Assembly (NCBI RefSeq): GCF_040932485.1
Contig: NZ_JBFRBH010000001.1
Location: 1,922,001-1,986,000, forward strand
DNA length: 64,000 bases
Reading direction: 5' to 3'
Source of the DNA: Gymnodinialimonas sp. 202GB13-11
Lineage (GTDB): Bacteria; Pseudomonadota; Alphaproteobacteria; Rhodobacterales; Rhodobacteraceae
Below the pieces are notes generated by a model, which saw only the letters and a program-made list of their open reading frames with translations, searched no databases and had not been told where the DNA came from. A program made the position numbers and the translations under genes. Shown piece after piece: positions 25,462 through 34,723 of this stretch (the stretch's first letter is position 1; the number at the start of each line of letters is the position of its first letter).

Positions 25462-26490
25462 ATGGCCGCACGCAAAGCCACGGCGAAGGCAGACGCCAAG
25501 CCGAACGTTTCAGCCGACGAGCTGAAGAAGTATTACCGCGAAATGCTGTTGATCCGCCGCTTTGAGGAGAAGGCCGGTCAGCTTTACGGCATGGGTCTGA
25601 TCGGCGGCTTCTGCCACCTCTATATCGGGCAAGAGGCCGTTGTCGTGGGTCTCGAGGCTGCGGCTGAGGAAGGCGACAAGCGCATTACCTCCTACCGCGA
25701 TCACGGCCACATGTTGGCGTGTGGGATGGACCCCAAGGGCGTCATGGCCGAGTTGACGGGCCGCGAGGGTGGCTACTCCAAGGGCAAGGGCGGCTCGATG
25801 CACATGTTCTCGAAAGAGAAGCATTTCTACGGCGGCCACGGCATCGTTGCGGCGCAAGTACCGCTCGGTGCGGGCCTTGCCTTCTCCGACAAGTACAAAG
25901 GCAATGACCGCGTGACCTTCACCTATTTCGGCGACGGCGCGGCGAACCAGGGCCAAGTATACGAGGCCTACAACATGGCCGAGCTATGGGACCTGCCCTG
26001 CATCTTCGTGATCGAGAACAACCAATACGCCATGGGCACATCGACCCAGCGGTCGACAAAGTCCCCTTCCTACTGGGAACGCGGCGCGGCCTACGGGATC
26101 GAGGGCGAGGAAGTGGACGGCATGGACGTGCTGGCCGTGAAAGCCGCCGGTGAAAAGGCCGTCGCCCACTGCCGCGCTGGCAAGGGCCCCTACATCCTTG
26201 AAATCAAAACCTACCGCTATCGCGGCCACTCCATGTCGGACCCGGCCAAGTACCGGACCCGCGAGGAAGTGCAGGAGATGCGTGAAAAACGCGATGCCAT
26301 CGAACACGTCCGCCAGATGCTTTTGACCGGTGGCCATGCCTCCGAAGAGGATCTCAAGGCGATCGACAAGGAGATCAAGGAAATCGTCAACGAAAGCGCT
26401 GAATTCGCAAAGGAAAGCCCCGAGCCCGCGCTGGAGGAGCTTTGGACCGACATCTATGCGGACGAAGTCCCGCAAGGGGAGGCTGTGTAA
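25462..26490 (+). CDS. pdhA: pyruvate dehydrogenase E1 component, alpha subunit
   Basis: 342 residues. The TPP-binding motif GDGAANQGQVYEAYNMAELW ends in IENN, and the phosphorylation-loop region RYRGHSMSDPAKYRTREEV matches E1-alpha proteins. With E1-beta it decarboxylates pyruvate and acetylates lipoyl groups. I chose the ATG at 25462, with GGAGGAG upstream; the frame opens with TTG at 25441. It is the first gene of pdhA-pdhB-unknown-pdhC; pdhB begins directly after the stop. The dyad at 25411 probably controls the operon. Confidence 0.96.
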   Translation: MAARKATAKADAKPNVSADELKKYYREMLLIRRFEEKAGQLYGMGLIGGFCHLYIGQEAVVVGLEAAAEEGDKRITSYRDHGHMLACGMDPKGVMAELTGREGGYSKGKGGSMHMFSKEKHFYGGHGIVAAQVPLGAGLAFSDKYKGNDRVTFTYFGDGAANQGQVYEAYNMAELWDLPCIFVIENNQYAMGTSTQRSTKSPSYWERGAAYGIEGEEVDGMDVLAVKAAGEKAVAHCRAGKGPYILEIKTYRYRGHSMSDPAKYRTREEVQEMREKRDAIEHVRQMLLTGGHASEEDLKAIDKEIKEIVNESAEFAKESPEPALEELWTDIYADEVPQGEAV

Positions 26491-27873
26491 ATGGCTGTAG
26501 AAATTCTGATGCCCGCCCTCTCCCCCACGATGGAAGAAGGCACGCTGGCCAAGTGGCTGGTGAAAGAAGGTGACACCGTAAATTCCGGCGACATTCTGGC
26601 CGAGATTGAGACCGATAAGGCGACGATGGAATTCGAGGCCGTCGATGAAGGTGTGATCGGCAAGATCCTGATCGAGGAAGGCACCGAAGGCGTGAAGGTG
26701 AACACACCCATCGCGATCATTGGTGAGGACGGCGAGGATATGTCCGCCGCATCCGCCGAAAGCGCCCCTGCCCCGGCCGCGCTGGAAACCTCTGAGGGCA
26801 AGGCCGATCCGGCCCCGGCCACAGCGGCAACCCCAAGCGCGCCTGCGGCCCCTACGCCAGATCAGACACCGGATTGGCCCGAAGGCACCACGATGAAGAC
26901 CCAAACGGTCCGCGAAGCCTTGCGCGACGCGATGGCAGAAGAGATGCGCGCCGACGACGGCGTTTTTGTCATGGGTGAGGAGGTTGCCGAATATAACGGT
27001 GCCTACAAAGTCACCCAAGGCATGCTGGACGAATTCGGCGCCAAGCGCGTGATCGACACGCCGATCACTGAGCACGGCTTTGCCGGGATCGGTGTGGGCG
27101 CGGCTTTCGGCGGGCTAAAGCCGATTGTGGAGTTCATGACCTTCAACTTCGCCATGCAGGCGATTGACCACATCATCAACTCCGCCGCCAAAACGCTTTA
27201 CATGTCCGGCGGTCAGATGGGTGCGCCCATGGTGTTCCGTGGCCCCAACGGCGCCGCCGCCCGCGTGGGCGCACAGCACAGCCAGGATTACGCGGCGTGG
27301 TACAGCCAGATCCCAGGCCTGAAGGTTGTAATGCCGTACTCCGCCGCCGACGCGAAGGGCCTGTTGAAAACAGCCATCCGTGACCCCAACCCGGTGATCT
27401 TCCTGGAAAATGAGATCCTCTACGGCCGGTCCTTTGAAGTGCCGGATATGGATGATTTCACCATTCCGTTTGGCAAGGCACGGGTTTGGCGCGAGGGCAC
27501 GGATGTGACCATCGTCAGCTTTGGGATCGGGATGCAATACGCCCTTGAGGCCGCGGATAAGCTGGCCGAAGACGGAGTGTCGGCCGAGGTGATCGACCTT
27601 CGTACGCTGCGCCCGCTCGACTATGACACGCTGCTGGCCTCGGTCATGAAGACCAACCGCTGCGTGACGGTTGAGGAAGGCTTCCCCGTCTCTTCCATCG
27701 GCAACCACCTGTCGGCCTACCTGATGCAGAACGCGTTCGACTACCTCGACGCGCCCGTCATCAATTGCACCGGCAAGGACGTGCCTATGCCCTATGCGGC
27801 CAACTTGGAACGTCACGCGCTGATCACCACTGACGAGGTGGTCGATGCCGTCAAACAGGTCACCTACCGCTGA
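26491..27873 (+). CDS. pdhB: pyruvate dehydrogenase E1 component, beta subunit with N-terminal lipoyl domain
   Basis: 460 residues, longer than a plain E1-beta because of an N-terminal lipoyl domain (residues 1-80) with the lipoylated Lys in ETDKATME. An Ala/Pro-rich linker (about 85-125) leads to the transketolase-like E1-beta domain starting at [14 protein letters not shown]. Lipoyl-bearing E1-beta subunits are known from alphaproteobacteria. The lipoyl domain is nearly the same as that of E2 at 28148. There is no gap to pdhA, and the TGA overlaps the next ATG by one base. Confidence 0.96.
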   Translation: MAVEILMPALSPTMEEGTLAKWLVKEGDTVNSGDILAEIETDKATMEFEAVDEGVIGKILIEEGTEGVKVNTPIAIIGEDGEDMSAASAESAPAPAALETSEGKADPAPATAATPSAPAAPTPDQTPDWPEGTTMKTQTVREALRDAMAEEMRADDGVFVMGEEVAEYNGAYKVTQGMLDEFGAKRVIDTPITEHGFAGIGVGAAFGGLKPIVEFMTFNFAMQAIDHIINSAAKTLYMSGGQMGAPMVFRGPNGAAARVGAQHSQDYAAWYSQIPGLKVVMPYSAADAKGLLKTAIRDPNPVIFLENEILYGRSFEVPDMDDFTIPFGKARVWREGTDVTIVSFGIGMQYALEAADKLAEDGVSAEVIDLRTLRPLDYDTLLASVMKTNRCVTVEEGFPVSSIGNHLSAYLMQNAFDYLDAPVINCTGKDVPMPYAANLERHALITTDEVVDAVKQVTYR

Positions 27874-28121
27874 TGCGCATTCTTGGCAAAAACAGCTCTG
27901 CTGACGCCTACCGTGTCGCCATTGACCTTGGCGGCACGGAGATTGTGGCCCTCGTTTCTGACGCACTTCTGTCGCAGCAATACGGGACGGATGAGAAAGT
28001 GAGCCACGATCAGGCTTACGAGTGGATCGCCGCCCAACAGCACGACCTAAACGACGCCATCACAGCCTTGCACAAGGGCGCCGCACCGCGCGCGCCCTTC
28101 ACACATATCACGCTCGAATAA
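27873..28121 (+). CDS. small unknown protein inside the pdh operon
   Basis: 82 residues starting [23 protein letters not shown], with the ATG overlapping the pdhB stop by one base. It looks cytoplasmic, with a short beta-strand region ([21 protein letters not shown]) followed by helices ([22 protein letters not shown]). I do not recognise a family. Its place between E1-beta and E2 with tight spacing suggests co-expression with the complex, perhaps as an accessory or regulatory protein. That is inference. Confidence 0.62.
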   Translation: MRILGKNSSADAYRVAIDLGGTEIVALVSDALLSQQYGTDEKVSHDQAYEWIAAQQHDLNDAITALHKGAAPRAPFTHITLE

Positions 28122-28147
28122 GCGACTGCTTGCGGGAGACCGACCCA

Positions 28148-29488
28148 ATGCCCATTGAACTTCTGATGCCCGCCCTTTCCCCCACGATGGAGGAAGGCAC
28201 GCTGGCCAAATGGCTTGTGAAAGAAGGCGACACCGTCAATTCCGGCGACCTGTTGGCCGAGATCGAAACCGACAAGGCGACGATGGAATTCGAGGCCGTC
28301 GATGAAGGGGTGATCGGCAAGATCCTCGTGGCCGAGGGCACCGAGAACGTGAAGGTAAACACACCCATCGCGTTGATCGGCGAAGAGGGTGAGGATTTCT
28401 CGGCAGCGGCAAGCGAGGCTCCGAAAAAAGAGGCGTCGTCGAACGTGGCACCCGCTGAAGCATCGGACGCCACGGCACCGGCCAAAGGGCATGGTCGCGG
28501 TGAAACCGATGCGACCCCTGCCCCAGCTGCTGGCCAAAGCTCCGACGGCAAGCGCATCTTCGCCTCGCCGCTGGCGCGCCGGATCGCCAAGGACAAAGGC
28601 CTCGATCTCAGCCAGATCAAGGGCTCCGGCCCCCACGGCCGGATCGTGAAAGCGGATGTCGAAAGCGCGCAGCCCGGCGCTGCCAACGCCGACGCGCCTG
28701 CAGGATCAGCCGATGCGCCGAAAGCAGCGGCTTCGGGCGGTGGCGCTATGCCCACGGGACCGAGCGCCGAACAAGTCCTCAAAATGTACGAGGGACGCGA
28801 GTTCGAAGAGGTCAAACTCAACGGCATGCGCAAGACGGTCGCCGCCCGCTTGACCGAAGCCAAGCAGACCATCCCGCACTTCTACCTGCGCCGCGATATT
28901 CAGCTGGATGCGCTTCTGAAATTCCGCAGCCAGCTCAACAAGCAGCTTGAGCCGCGTGGCGTGAAGCTGTCGGTCAACGACTTCGTCATCAAGGCCTGCG
29001 CGCTGGCGCTGCAAGCTGTGCCAGACGCCAATGCCGTGTGGGCGGGGGACCGTATGATCAAGCTGAAGCCATCGGACGTGGCCGTGGCCGTGGCCGTAGA
29101 AGGCGGCCTCTTCACACCGGTCCTAAAAGACAGCGATTCCAAGAGCTTGTCTGCCCTCTCCGCTGAAATGAAAGACCTCGCGGGCCGTGCGCGGGACGGG
29201 AAATTGGCCCCCCATGAATATGTCGGCGGGTCCTTCGCAATCTCGAACCTGGGCATGTTCGGCATCGAGAATTTCGACGCCGTCATCAACCCGCCCCATG
29301 GCTCGATCCTTGCCGTTGGCGCCGGTGTGAAGAAGCCGGTCGTGGGCGAAGATGGCGAATTGACGGTTGCAACGGTGATGTCGACCACGTTGTCGGTCGA
29401 CCACCGAGTGATCGACGGCGCGTTGGGTGCGCAATTCCTTGAAGCGATCAAGTCGAACCTTGAGAACCCGATGGTGATGCTGGCCTAA
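28148..29488 (+). CDS. pdhC: pyruvate dehydrogenase E2, dihydrolipoamide acetyltransferase
   Basis: 446 residues. Domains in order are one lipoyl domain (residues 1-80, Lys in ETDKATME), a linker, the E3-binding domain (about 136-172, [20 protein letters not shown]) and the catalytic acyltransferase domain from about 210. The catalytic motif is Asp418-His419 to Asp423-Gly424 (DHRVIDG). It transfers acetyl groups to CoA and forms the complex core. The start is the ATG at 28148, where the lipoyl domain begins. The E3 subunit is not encoded in the window. Confidence 0.96.
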   Translation: MPIELLMPALSPTMEEGTLAKWLVKEGDTVNSGDLLAEIETDKATMEFEAVDEGVIGKILVAEGTENVKVNTPIALIGEEGEDFSAAASEAPKKEASSNVAPAEASDATAPAKGHGRGETDATPAPAAGQSSDGKRIFASPLARRIAKDKGLDLSQIKGSGPHGRIVKADVESAQPGAANADAPAGSADAPKAAASGGGAMPTGPSAEQVLKMYEGREFEEVKLNGMRKTVAARLTEAKQTIPHFYLRRDIQLDALLKFRSQLNKQLEPRGVKLSVNDFVIKACALALQAVPDANAVWAGDRMIKLKPSDVAVAVAVEGGLFTPVLKDSDSKSLSALSAEMKDLAGRARDGKLAPHEYVGGSFAISNLGMFGIENFDAVINPPHGSILAVGAGVKKPVVGEDGELTVATVMSTTLSVDHRVIDGALGAQFLEAIKSNLENPMVMLA

Positions 29489-29515
29489 CCCAAGCAGCTT
29501 AAGTGAAATGTTTTA

Positions 29516-29543
29516 GGGGCGCGTCAGCGCCCCATTTCATTTG
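29516..29543 (+). terminator. intrinsic terminator after pdhC
   Basis: GGGGCGC-GTCA-GCGCCCC (29516-29533) is a perfect 7-bp GC stem with a 4-base loop, followed by ATTTCATTT on the plus strand. It sits 27 bases after the pdhC stop. On the minus strand it is followed by TAAAACATTT, so it may also act on the convergent gene. Confidence 0.75.
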
Positions 29544-30106
29544 CGGAAAATCGACGGGCGCAGACCTGCTGCGGCGCTTTGGGCGACATCGTCAATCCTG
29601 CGGGTGCGTGTGGGTGCGGTTTTGGCGGTTTTGATCCATTCCAGGGTACCACGCTTTACCGACCGAGGGTAATCATCCCAAGTCTTTCGTGAGGGGCCCA
29701 AAGCCGACGCAAGATCCTCCGGCACTTCGAGCCGTTCCACATCGTCGAGGAATTCCCACATGCCGTTGGCTTCGGCTGCCGCAATCTTTGCCTCCCCTGC
29801 CGGGGTCATCTGACCAGACGCGTGCATGCGTGTGACGATATCCTTGTTCACCGCGGACCAGGCGGAGGTTTCCTTGCGCGGTGCGATGCGATGCCGCATC
29901 CGGTCGGCATCAAGGCCAGCCACTTGCGCGTCGACCCAGCCCCAGCACAGCAGTTCTTCTACCGCTTCGATCCACGGGAGGTAATCTCGGTGGTGCTTCT
30001 TGTATGTGGCCAGCCAGACGTTGCCCGTTTTCACATTGTGGTTTTCTTCCAACCACTTACGCAATTGCGCACGCGTGCGCACGGTGACGATTTCATCCTC
30101 AGACAC
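29537..30106 (-). CDS. YdeI/OmpD-associated family protein
   Basis: 189 residues. The N-terminal half (RTRAQLRKWLEENHNVKTGNVWLATYKK) and the ELLCWGWVDAQVAGLDADRMRHRIAPRK block are typical of the YdeI/OmpD-associated family. The C-terminal part (WDDYPRSVKRGTLEWIKTAKTAPTRTRRI) is the usual KRxxLxWIxxAK motif. The biochemical role is unknown; some members are linked to bacteriocin or antimicrobial peptide tolerance. Its start overlaps the end of the pseudouridine synthase gene by 8 bases. Confidence 0.88.
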   Translation of the reverse strand: MSEDEIVTVRTRAQLRKWLEENHNVKTGNVWLATYKKHHRDYLPWIEAVEELLCWGWVDAQVAGLDADRMRHRIAPRKETSAWSAVNKDIVTRMHASGQMTPAGEAKIAAAEANGMWEFLDDVERLEVPEDLASALGPSRKTWDDYPRSVKRGTLEWIKTAKTAPTRTRRIDDVAQSAAAGLRPSIFRK

Positions 30107-30638
30107 CCACGACCTCTCGCCATTTGCCGGGGGCGAGGTCCGTCAGATCATGCGGGCCAACGGACCACCGCACAAGCCGGACCACAGGAAACCCGACGGA
30201 GGCACACATGCGGCGGACCTGACGGTTTTTCCCTTCGCTCAGCGACAATCTCACCCAAGTATCAGTGATAGATTTGCGGACGCGAACCGGCGGATCACGG
30301 TCCCAAATCCATTCGGGCACGTCCACCGCCTCAGCCTTACATGGCGCCGTCTGCCCATCTTTCAGGCGCACACCGTTTTGCAGCGCATCCAATGCCGTCT
30401 GATCTGGCACACCTTCGACCAGCGCGTAGTAGACCTTGGGTTTCTTGAACTTCGGGGACGATATTCGCGCCTGCAATCCGCCGTCATCCGTCAGTAGCAA
30501 GAGCCCCTCACTGTCACGATCCAACCGCCCCGCTGCGTAGACGCCCTTTGGCAGGCCAAAACCGTCCAAAGCGGGCCAGCCACCCTCGGATGTAAACTGT
30601 GAAAGCACGTTCATCGGCTTATTGAACGCGATCAGCAT
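30099..30638 (-). CDS. rluE: rRNA pseudouridine synthase, RluE-like
   Basis: 179 residues from the ATG at 30638, with a GTGGGA ribosome site; GTG starts at 30650 are alternatives. The catalytic Asp40 lies in AAGRLDRDSEGLLLL. EGKNRQVRRMCASVGFPVVRLVR is the conserved C-terminal motif of the RsuA/RluB/E/F family. Lacking an S4 domain, it is most like RluE, which modifies one uridine in 23S rRNA. The gene overlaps both the upstream membrane-protein gene (7 bases) and the downstream YdeI gene. Confidence 0.88.
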   Translation of the reverse strand: MLIAFNKPMNVLSQFTSEGGWPALDGFGLPKGVYAAGRLDRDSEGLLLLTDDGGLQARISSPKFKKPKVYYALVEGVPDQTALDALQNGVRLKDGQTAPCKAEAVDVPEWIWDRDPPVRVRKSITDTWVRLSLSEGKNRQVRRMCASVGFPVVRLVRWSVGPHDLTDLAPGKWREVVGV

Positions 30639-31060
30639 CGGTCCCACCACTCCATGGGCATCTCACGACCCATGGGCATCTCACGCGCACATCCGAAAGC
30701 CCCGAACCAGAATGCCAGCCCAAGCCCCGCCCCCAAAAGCGGGGCCACGACAAGTGAAATCCAAATGACCATGGTCTCGCCATCAGCAATGGCGAGGGCC
30801 AGACCGGCGAAGAAGAACACGCCTGCGCAGATCATGGCGGTCTTTCTTGGTGTAGCTGTGACACCGCGCCAAGCCAGAACGCCCCAAATCAGCAGCGCCG
30901 CCAGCGCAAAGGGCAGTGCGGCGACGAGACCGAACATATAAGCAAGGAAGATCGCACCGGAGGGGTCAACAGGCCCGTCAATGGCCGCGAGAATTCCAAA
31001 CAGTGTGGCAGCCACGAAGTAAGCGAAAAAGCAGCCGCGCAGAATGTAGAGGATTTGCAT
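30632..31060 (-). CDS. unknown four-helix membrane protein with a short C-terminal repeat
   Basis: 142 residues with four hydrophobic segments. The C-terminus reads CAREMPMGREMPMEWWDRC, produced by an 18-bp tandem duplication at 30652-30685, so EMPMGR is repeated. No family is recognised. It is packed in a minus-strand run with overlapping ends: one base with the YjbR-type gene upstream and seven with rluE downstream. Confidence 0.65.
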   Translation of the reverse strand: MQILYILRGCFFAYFVAATLFGILAAIDGPVDPSGAIFLAYMFGLVAALPFALAALLIWGVLAWRGVTATPRKTAMICAGVFFFAGLALAIADGETMVIWISLVVAPLLGAGLGLAFWFGAFGCAREMPMGREMPMEWWDRC

Positions 31061-31425
31061 CAGTCACCCTGCCCTGCGTCGTAGCTCGCCAACCAGCGTT
31101 TCGGGGCAAGGTCCCGCCATGTGCGCCGCAGGCGCGCTTCGGCCCAATCGCGGTCGATCCGGCCTGCCGCGACGAGGATCAGACCGTGTTTGGCATAATG
31201 GTCGTGGAGCAGGAAGGTGTCGGGGTCGGCGGCGCGGAGCATATCGCGTTCTTCGATGGAGCCTTTGAAGATCGCGGCGTCGACGTAAGGCGACCACCAG
31301 CACCAGAGTTTGCCATGGGCCTTGAGGGTGGGATTGCCCCAGGAGACGGCGTCCTCGACCTGCGGCAGGTCAAGGGAGAGGGCGAAGGCGCGGAGATCTG
31401 GCCAGGTTTGGATGGGGTCAGTCAT
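31060..31425 (-). CDS. MmcQ/YjbR family protein
   Basis: 121 residues, typical length. The motifs FALSLDLPQVEDAVSWGNPTLKAHGKLWCWWSP and the C-terminal ARLRRTWRDLAPKRWLASY match the YjbR (CyaY-like fold) family. Members are often called DNA-binding on structural grounds, but the function is not established. It overlaps the next gene by one base and the previous one by four. Confidence 0.88.
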   Translation of the reverse strand: MTDPIQTWPDLRAFALSLDLPQVEDAVSWGNPTLKAHGKLWCWWSPYVDAAIFKGSIEERDMLRAADPDTFLLHDHYAKHGLILVAAGRIDRDWAEARLRRTWRDLAPKRWLASYDAGQGD

Positions 31426-31940
31426 GCTGTATCGCGGTACGTCGTGAATTCCTTGCCCTCAATGCCAGCGAAAACAACATGCTCCAAGGATGGGTCCGCA
31501 TAGGTGGCAACATTGGTGAGATGCCCAAGGACTTGGCCTACATAGGCAATGCGGTCGCCATCTTCCCAAGTCATCCACAGGCCATGCTCGACCTCCCATG
31601 GAACGTTTGCCTCTATCCCAACGAACCATGGCCCGGACTTCGGTGTGGCGCGTTCGATAGACAGCGCTTCGGGCGTGACGTGTTCCCAGACGTCTTCAGC
31701 CCTGTCGATCTTGGGAAGCGGCACGCCGGGCCACCCCGTCCCGTCCAGATGGCGCATCATGTCTTGGTAGTAGGCGAAGACATGTCGACTGACCGGACCT
31801 AACGCCGCCGGTGTCAGGGCCATGAAGCGGTCGAACGCGGCCTGCCCGTCGGGTGGCAAAGGCTCAGGGTCCCAGCGCGTGAGGTCGCGGCCGCTAAAAA
31901 GTGGGACGGAGTATGTTTCAGGTGGGGGGTAATTCACCAT
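31422..31940 (-). CDS. unknown protein, possibly DUF6985-like
   Basis: 172 residues from the ATG at 31940, which overlaps the polA stop (TGATG). The segment NVPWEVEHGLWMTWEDGDRIAYVGQ, with Glu-His-Gly before a strand-turn-strand unit, recalls DUF6985 proteins, which I offer with low certainty. It is cytoplasmic, with no signal or membrane segment. Coupling to polA may just reflect compact packing. The upstream in-frame start at 31958 lies inside polA and is not preferred. Confidence 0.6.
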   Translation of the reverse strand: MVNYPPPETYSVPLFSGRDLTRWDPEPLPPDGQAAFDRFMALTPAALGPVSRHVFAYYQDMMRHLDGTGWPGVPLPKIDRAEDVWEHVTPEALSIERATPKSGPWFVGIEANVPWEVEHGLWMTWEDGDRIAYVGQVLGHLTNVATYADPSLEHVVFAGIEGKEFTTYRDTA

Positions 31941-34723
31941 CAGTGCGCCTCCGCCCAATTTGCCCCCTGCCCCGCATCGACGACCAGCGGAATGTCGAGG
32001 CGCACCGCCGGGTCGGCGGCGCCTTGCATGATGTCGCGGGCGCGTTCGATTAGGCGGTCGGTGGCGTCTTCGTCGACCTCGAAGATAAGTTCGTCGTGGA
32101 CCTGCAACAGCATTGTCGCGGGCAGATCGGCGATCGCGTCGTCCATGCGGATCATGGCGCGGCGGATGACGTCAGCCGCCGTCCCCTGGATGGGCGCGTT
32201 GATCGCCGCACGGCCTGCGAAGCCTGCGCCGGGGCCTTTGGCGTTGATCTCAGGCGTGTGGATTTTGCGGCCAAATAGAGTTTGGACGTAGAGGTGATCC
32301 TTGGCGAATTTCTTCGTGTCATCCATATAGGTGCGGATGCCGGGGAAGCGCTCAAAGTAGCGGTCGATGAAGCCCTGCGCCTCGGCCCGGGGGATGCGGA
32401 GATTGCGCGCGAGGCCGAAGCCCGAGATGCCGTAGATGACGCCGAAATTGATCGCCTTGGCCTGGCGGCGGACGTCAGGTGTCATGTCCTCCAACGGCAC
32501 GTTGAACATCTCGGACGCAGTGGCGGCGTGGATGTCTTGACCATCGCGGAAGGCCTCTTTCAGGGCGTCGATGCCCGCGATATGGGCGAGGATACGTAGC
32601 TCGATCTGCGAATAGTCGAGCGAGACCAGAACCTTACCGGGTTCAGCGACGAAGGCCTCGCGGATGCGGCGGCCTTCCTCCGTGCGGACGGGGATGTTTT
32701 GAAGGTTCGGATCGGTGGAGGCGAGACGCCCGGTGTTCGCGCCTGCGATGGAATAGCTTGTGTGGACGCGGCCCGTATCGGGGTTGATGTGTTCTTGCAG
32801 CGCATCGGTGTAGGTGGATTTGAGTTTCGACAGCTGCCGCCAGTCGAGTACACGCGCGGGCAATTCGTGTTCGGTGGCGAGATCTTCGAGGATGTCAGCG
32901 CCGGTGGAATATTTGCCGGTCTTGCCCTTTTTGCCGCCCTCGAGGCCCATCTTGTCGAACAGGATTTCGCCAAGCTGCGCGGGGGAGCCAACGTTGAAGC
33001 TTTCGCCCGCAAGCTCATGAATTTCGGCCTCAAGCCCGGCCATTTTCTGGGCGAAGGCGTTGGACATGCGGCTGAGGACGTCGCGGTCGACCTTGATCCC
33101 GGAGCGTTCCATGCGCGCGAGTACCGGAACCATGGGGCGCTCAAGCCGTTCGTAGACCGTCGTGACCTGTTCCTGATGAAGGCGCGGTTTGAAGAGCTTG
33201 TGGAAGCGGAGGGTGATGTCGGCATCTTCGGCGGCATAGGGCGCGGCCTTGTCGATATCGACCTGATCGAAGGTGATTGCGGATTTGCCGGAGCCGATCA
33301 ACTCCTTGATCGGAATGGGAGAATGGCCGAGGTAGCGTTCGGATAGCGCATCCATGCCGTGGCCGTGCAGGCCGCCGTGGAGCGCGTAGCTGAGCAGCAT
33401 GGTGTCGTCGATTGGGCTGACGTCCACGTCGTAACGGGCCAGCACTTTGACGTCGTATTTGGCGTTCTGCGCGATCTTGAGGACGTTTGGATTTTCAAGG
33501 AGCGGTTTGAGGACGGCGAGCGCATCGTCGAGGGGGATTTGGCCGTCGGCGAGGGAATTGTCAGCGAACAAATCATCACCACCACCACGATGTTGTAGCG
33601 GGATGTAGCAGGCATGGCCGGGCTCGATGCACAGCGACACGCCGACAAGTTCGGCGGCCATTTCGTTCAGCGAAGTGGTTTCCGTATCGAACGCCACTTC
33701 TCCGCGTGCGATGGCCCGGTCGACCCATTGCAGTAGGGTCGGCAAGTCGCGCACTGTATCGTAGGTCGCGTCTTTGAGGTCGGGCATTTCAGGGGCGTCA
33801 GGTGCGGCTTCCGGCTCAGGTTCGGCGATGACCGGGGCCTCAGCGCCGAGGTGTTCCGCGATGCGTTTCGTCAGCGTCCGGAATTCCATTTCAGCTAAGA
33901 ATTCCAACAGTTTGTCCGCCTCGGGCTCGCGCACGTCGAGATCGTCGAGCGTTTCATCAAGACTCACCTGATCGTCGAGAAGCACCAATTGCCGCGAAAG
34001 ACGGATCTGGTCTGCGTGATCAATTAAGGTCTGGCGGCGCTTGGGCTGCTTGATCTCTTCGGCACGCTCAAGAAGCGTGTCCAGATCGCCGTATTCGTTG
34101 ATCAAAAGCGCTGCCGTCTTCACACCGATTCCCGGCGCTCCGGGAACGTTATCGACGCTGTCGCCCGCCAAAGCCTGCACATCGACCACACGGTCGGGGC
34201 CAACGCCAAACTTGGCCTCCACCCCTTCCACGTCGATCACGGTGTTCTTCATCGGGTCGAGCATTTCGACCCCGCCGCCGACCAATTGCATAAGGTCCTT
34301 GTCAGAGGAGATGATGGTGCAACGGCCCCCGGCCTCGCGGGCCTGTCGGGCGTACGTGGCGATGATGTCATCCGCCTCGAACCCCTCCAACTCGATGCAG
34401 GCAAGGTTGAACGCTCGGGTGGCGTCACGCGTCAGCGGGATCTGCGGGCGCAGATCTTCGGGCATCGCCTCGCGGTTGGCCTTGTATTGATCGTAAAGGT
34501 CGTTGCGGAACGTGTGGGAGCCTTTGTCGAAGACCACCGCCACATGGGTCGGCGCATCGCGGGTGTCGTTGATCATCTTCCACAGCAGGTTACAAAATCC
34601 GCTCACCGCACCGATTGGGAGGCCATCGGATTTACGGGTGAGCGGCGGAAGCGCATGGTAGGCGCGGAAGATGAACGCCGATCCATCCACGAGGTGAAGA
34701 TGATGACCTTTTCCGAATGCCAT
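31940..34723 (-). CDS. polA: DNA polymerase I
   Basis: 927 residues with all three domains: N-terminal 5-prime to 3-prime exonuclease (HLHLVDGSAFIFRAYHALPP), a 3-prime to 5-prime exonuclease domain retaining its acidic motif (VAFDTETTSLNEM), and the polymerase domain (LVSLDYSQIELRILAH, QAKAINFGVIYGISGFGLA, LLQVHDELIFEV). It replaces RNA primers and fills repair gaps. The ATG at 34723 has GGGAGGG upstream; the longer open frame is rejected. Its start overlaps by 24 bases the proposed start of the divergent gene at 34700. Confidence 0.96.
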   Translation of the reverse strand: MAFGKGHHLHLVDGSAFIFRAYHALPPLTRKSDGLPIGAVSGFCNLLWKMINDTRDAPTHVAVVFDKGSHTFRNDLYDQYKANREAMPEDLRPQIPLTRDATRAFNLACIELEGFEADDIIATYARQAREAGGRCTIISSDKDLMQLVGGGVEMLDPMKNTVIDVEGVEAKFGVGPDRVVDVQALAGDSVDNVPGAPGIGVKTAALLINEYGDLDTLLERAEEIKQPKRRQTLIDHADQIRLSRQLVLLDDQVSLDETLDDLDVREPEADKLLEFLAEMEFRTLTKRIAEHLGAEAPVIAEPEPEAAPDAPEMPDLKDATYDTVRDLPTLLQWVDRAIARGEVAFDTETTSLNEMAAELVGVSLCIEPGHACYIPLQHRGGGDDLFADNSLADGQIPLDDALAVLKPLLENPNVLKIAQNAKYDVKVLARYDVDVSPIDDTMLLSYALHGGLHGHGMDALSERYLGHSPIPIKELIGSGKSAITFDQVDIDKAAPYAAEDADITLRFHKLFKPRLHQEQVTTVYERLERPMVPVLARMERSGIKVDRDVLSRMSNAFAQKMAGLEAEIHELAGESFNVGSPAQLGEILFDKMGLEGGKKGKTGKYSTGADILEDLATEHELPARVLDWRQLSKLKSTYTDALQEHINPDTGRVHTSYSIAGANTGRLASTDPNLQNIPVRTEEGRRIREAFVAEPGKVLVSLDYSQIELRILAHIAGIDALKEAFRDGQDIHAATASEMFNVPLEDMTPDVRRQAKAINFGVIYGISGFGLARNLRIPRAEAQGFIDRYFERFPGIRTYMDDTKKFAKDHLYVQTLFGRKIHTPEINAKGPGAGFAGRAAINAPIQGTAADVIRRAMIRMDDAIADLPATMLLQVHDELIFEVDEDATDRLIERARDIMQGAADPAVRLDIPLVVDAGQGANWAEAH

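Noticed and set aside
25984-27075. 363-residue open frame antisense to pdhA/pdhB
   Set aside because: It spans two certain genes on the other strand and has no domain; it is a shadow frame.
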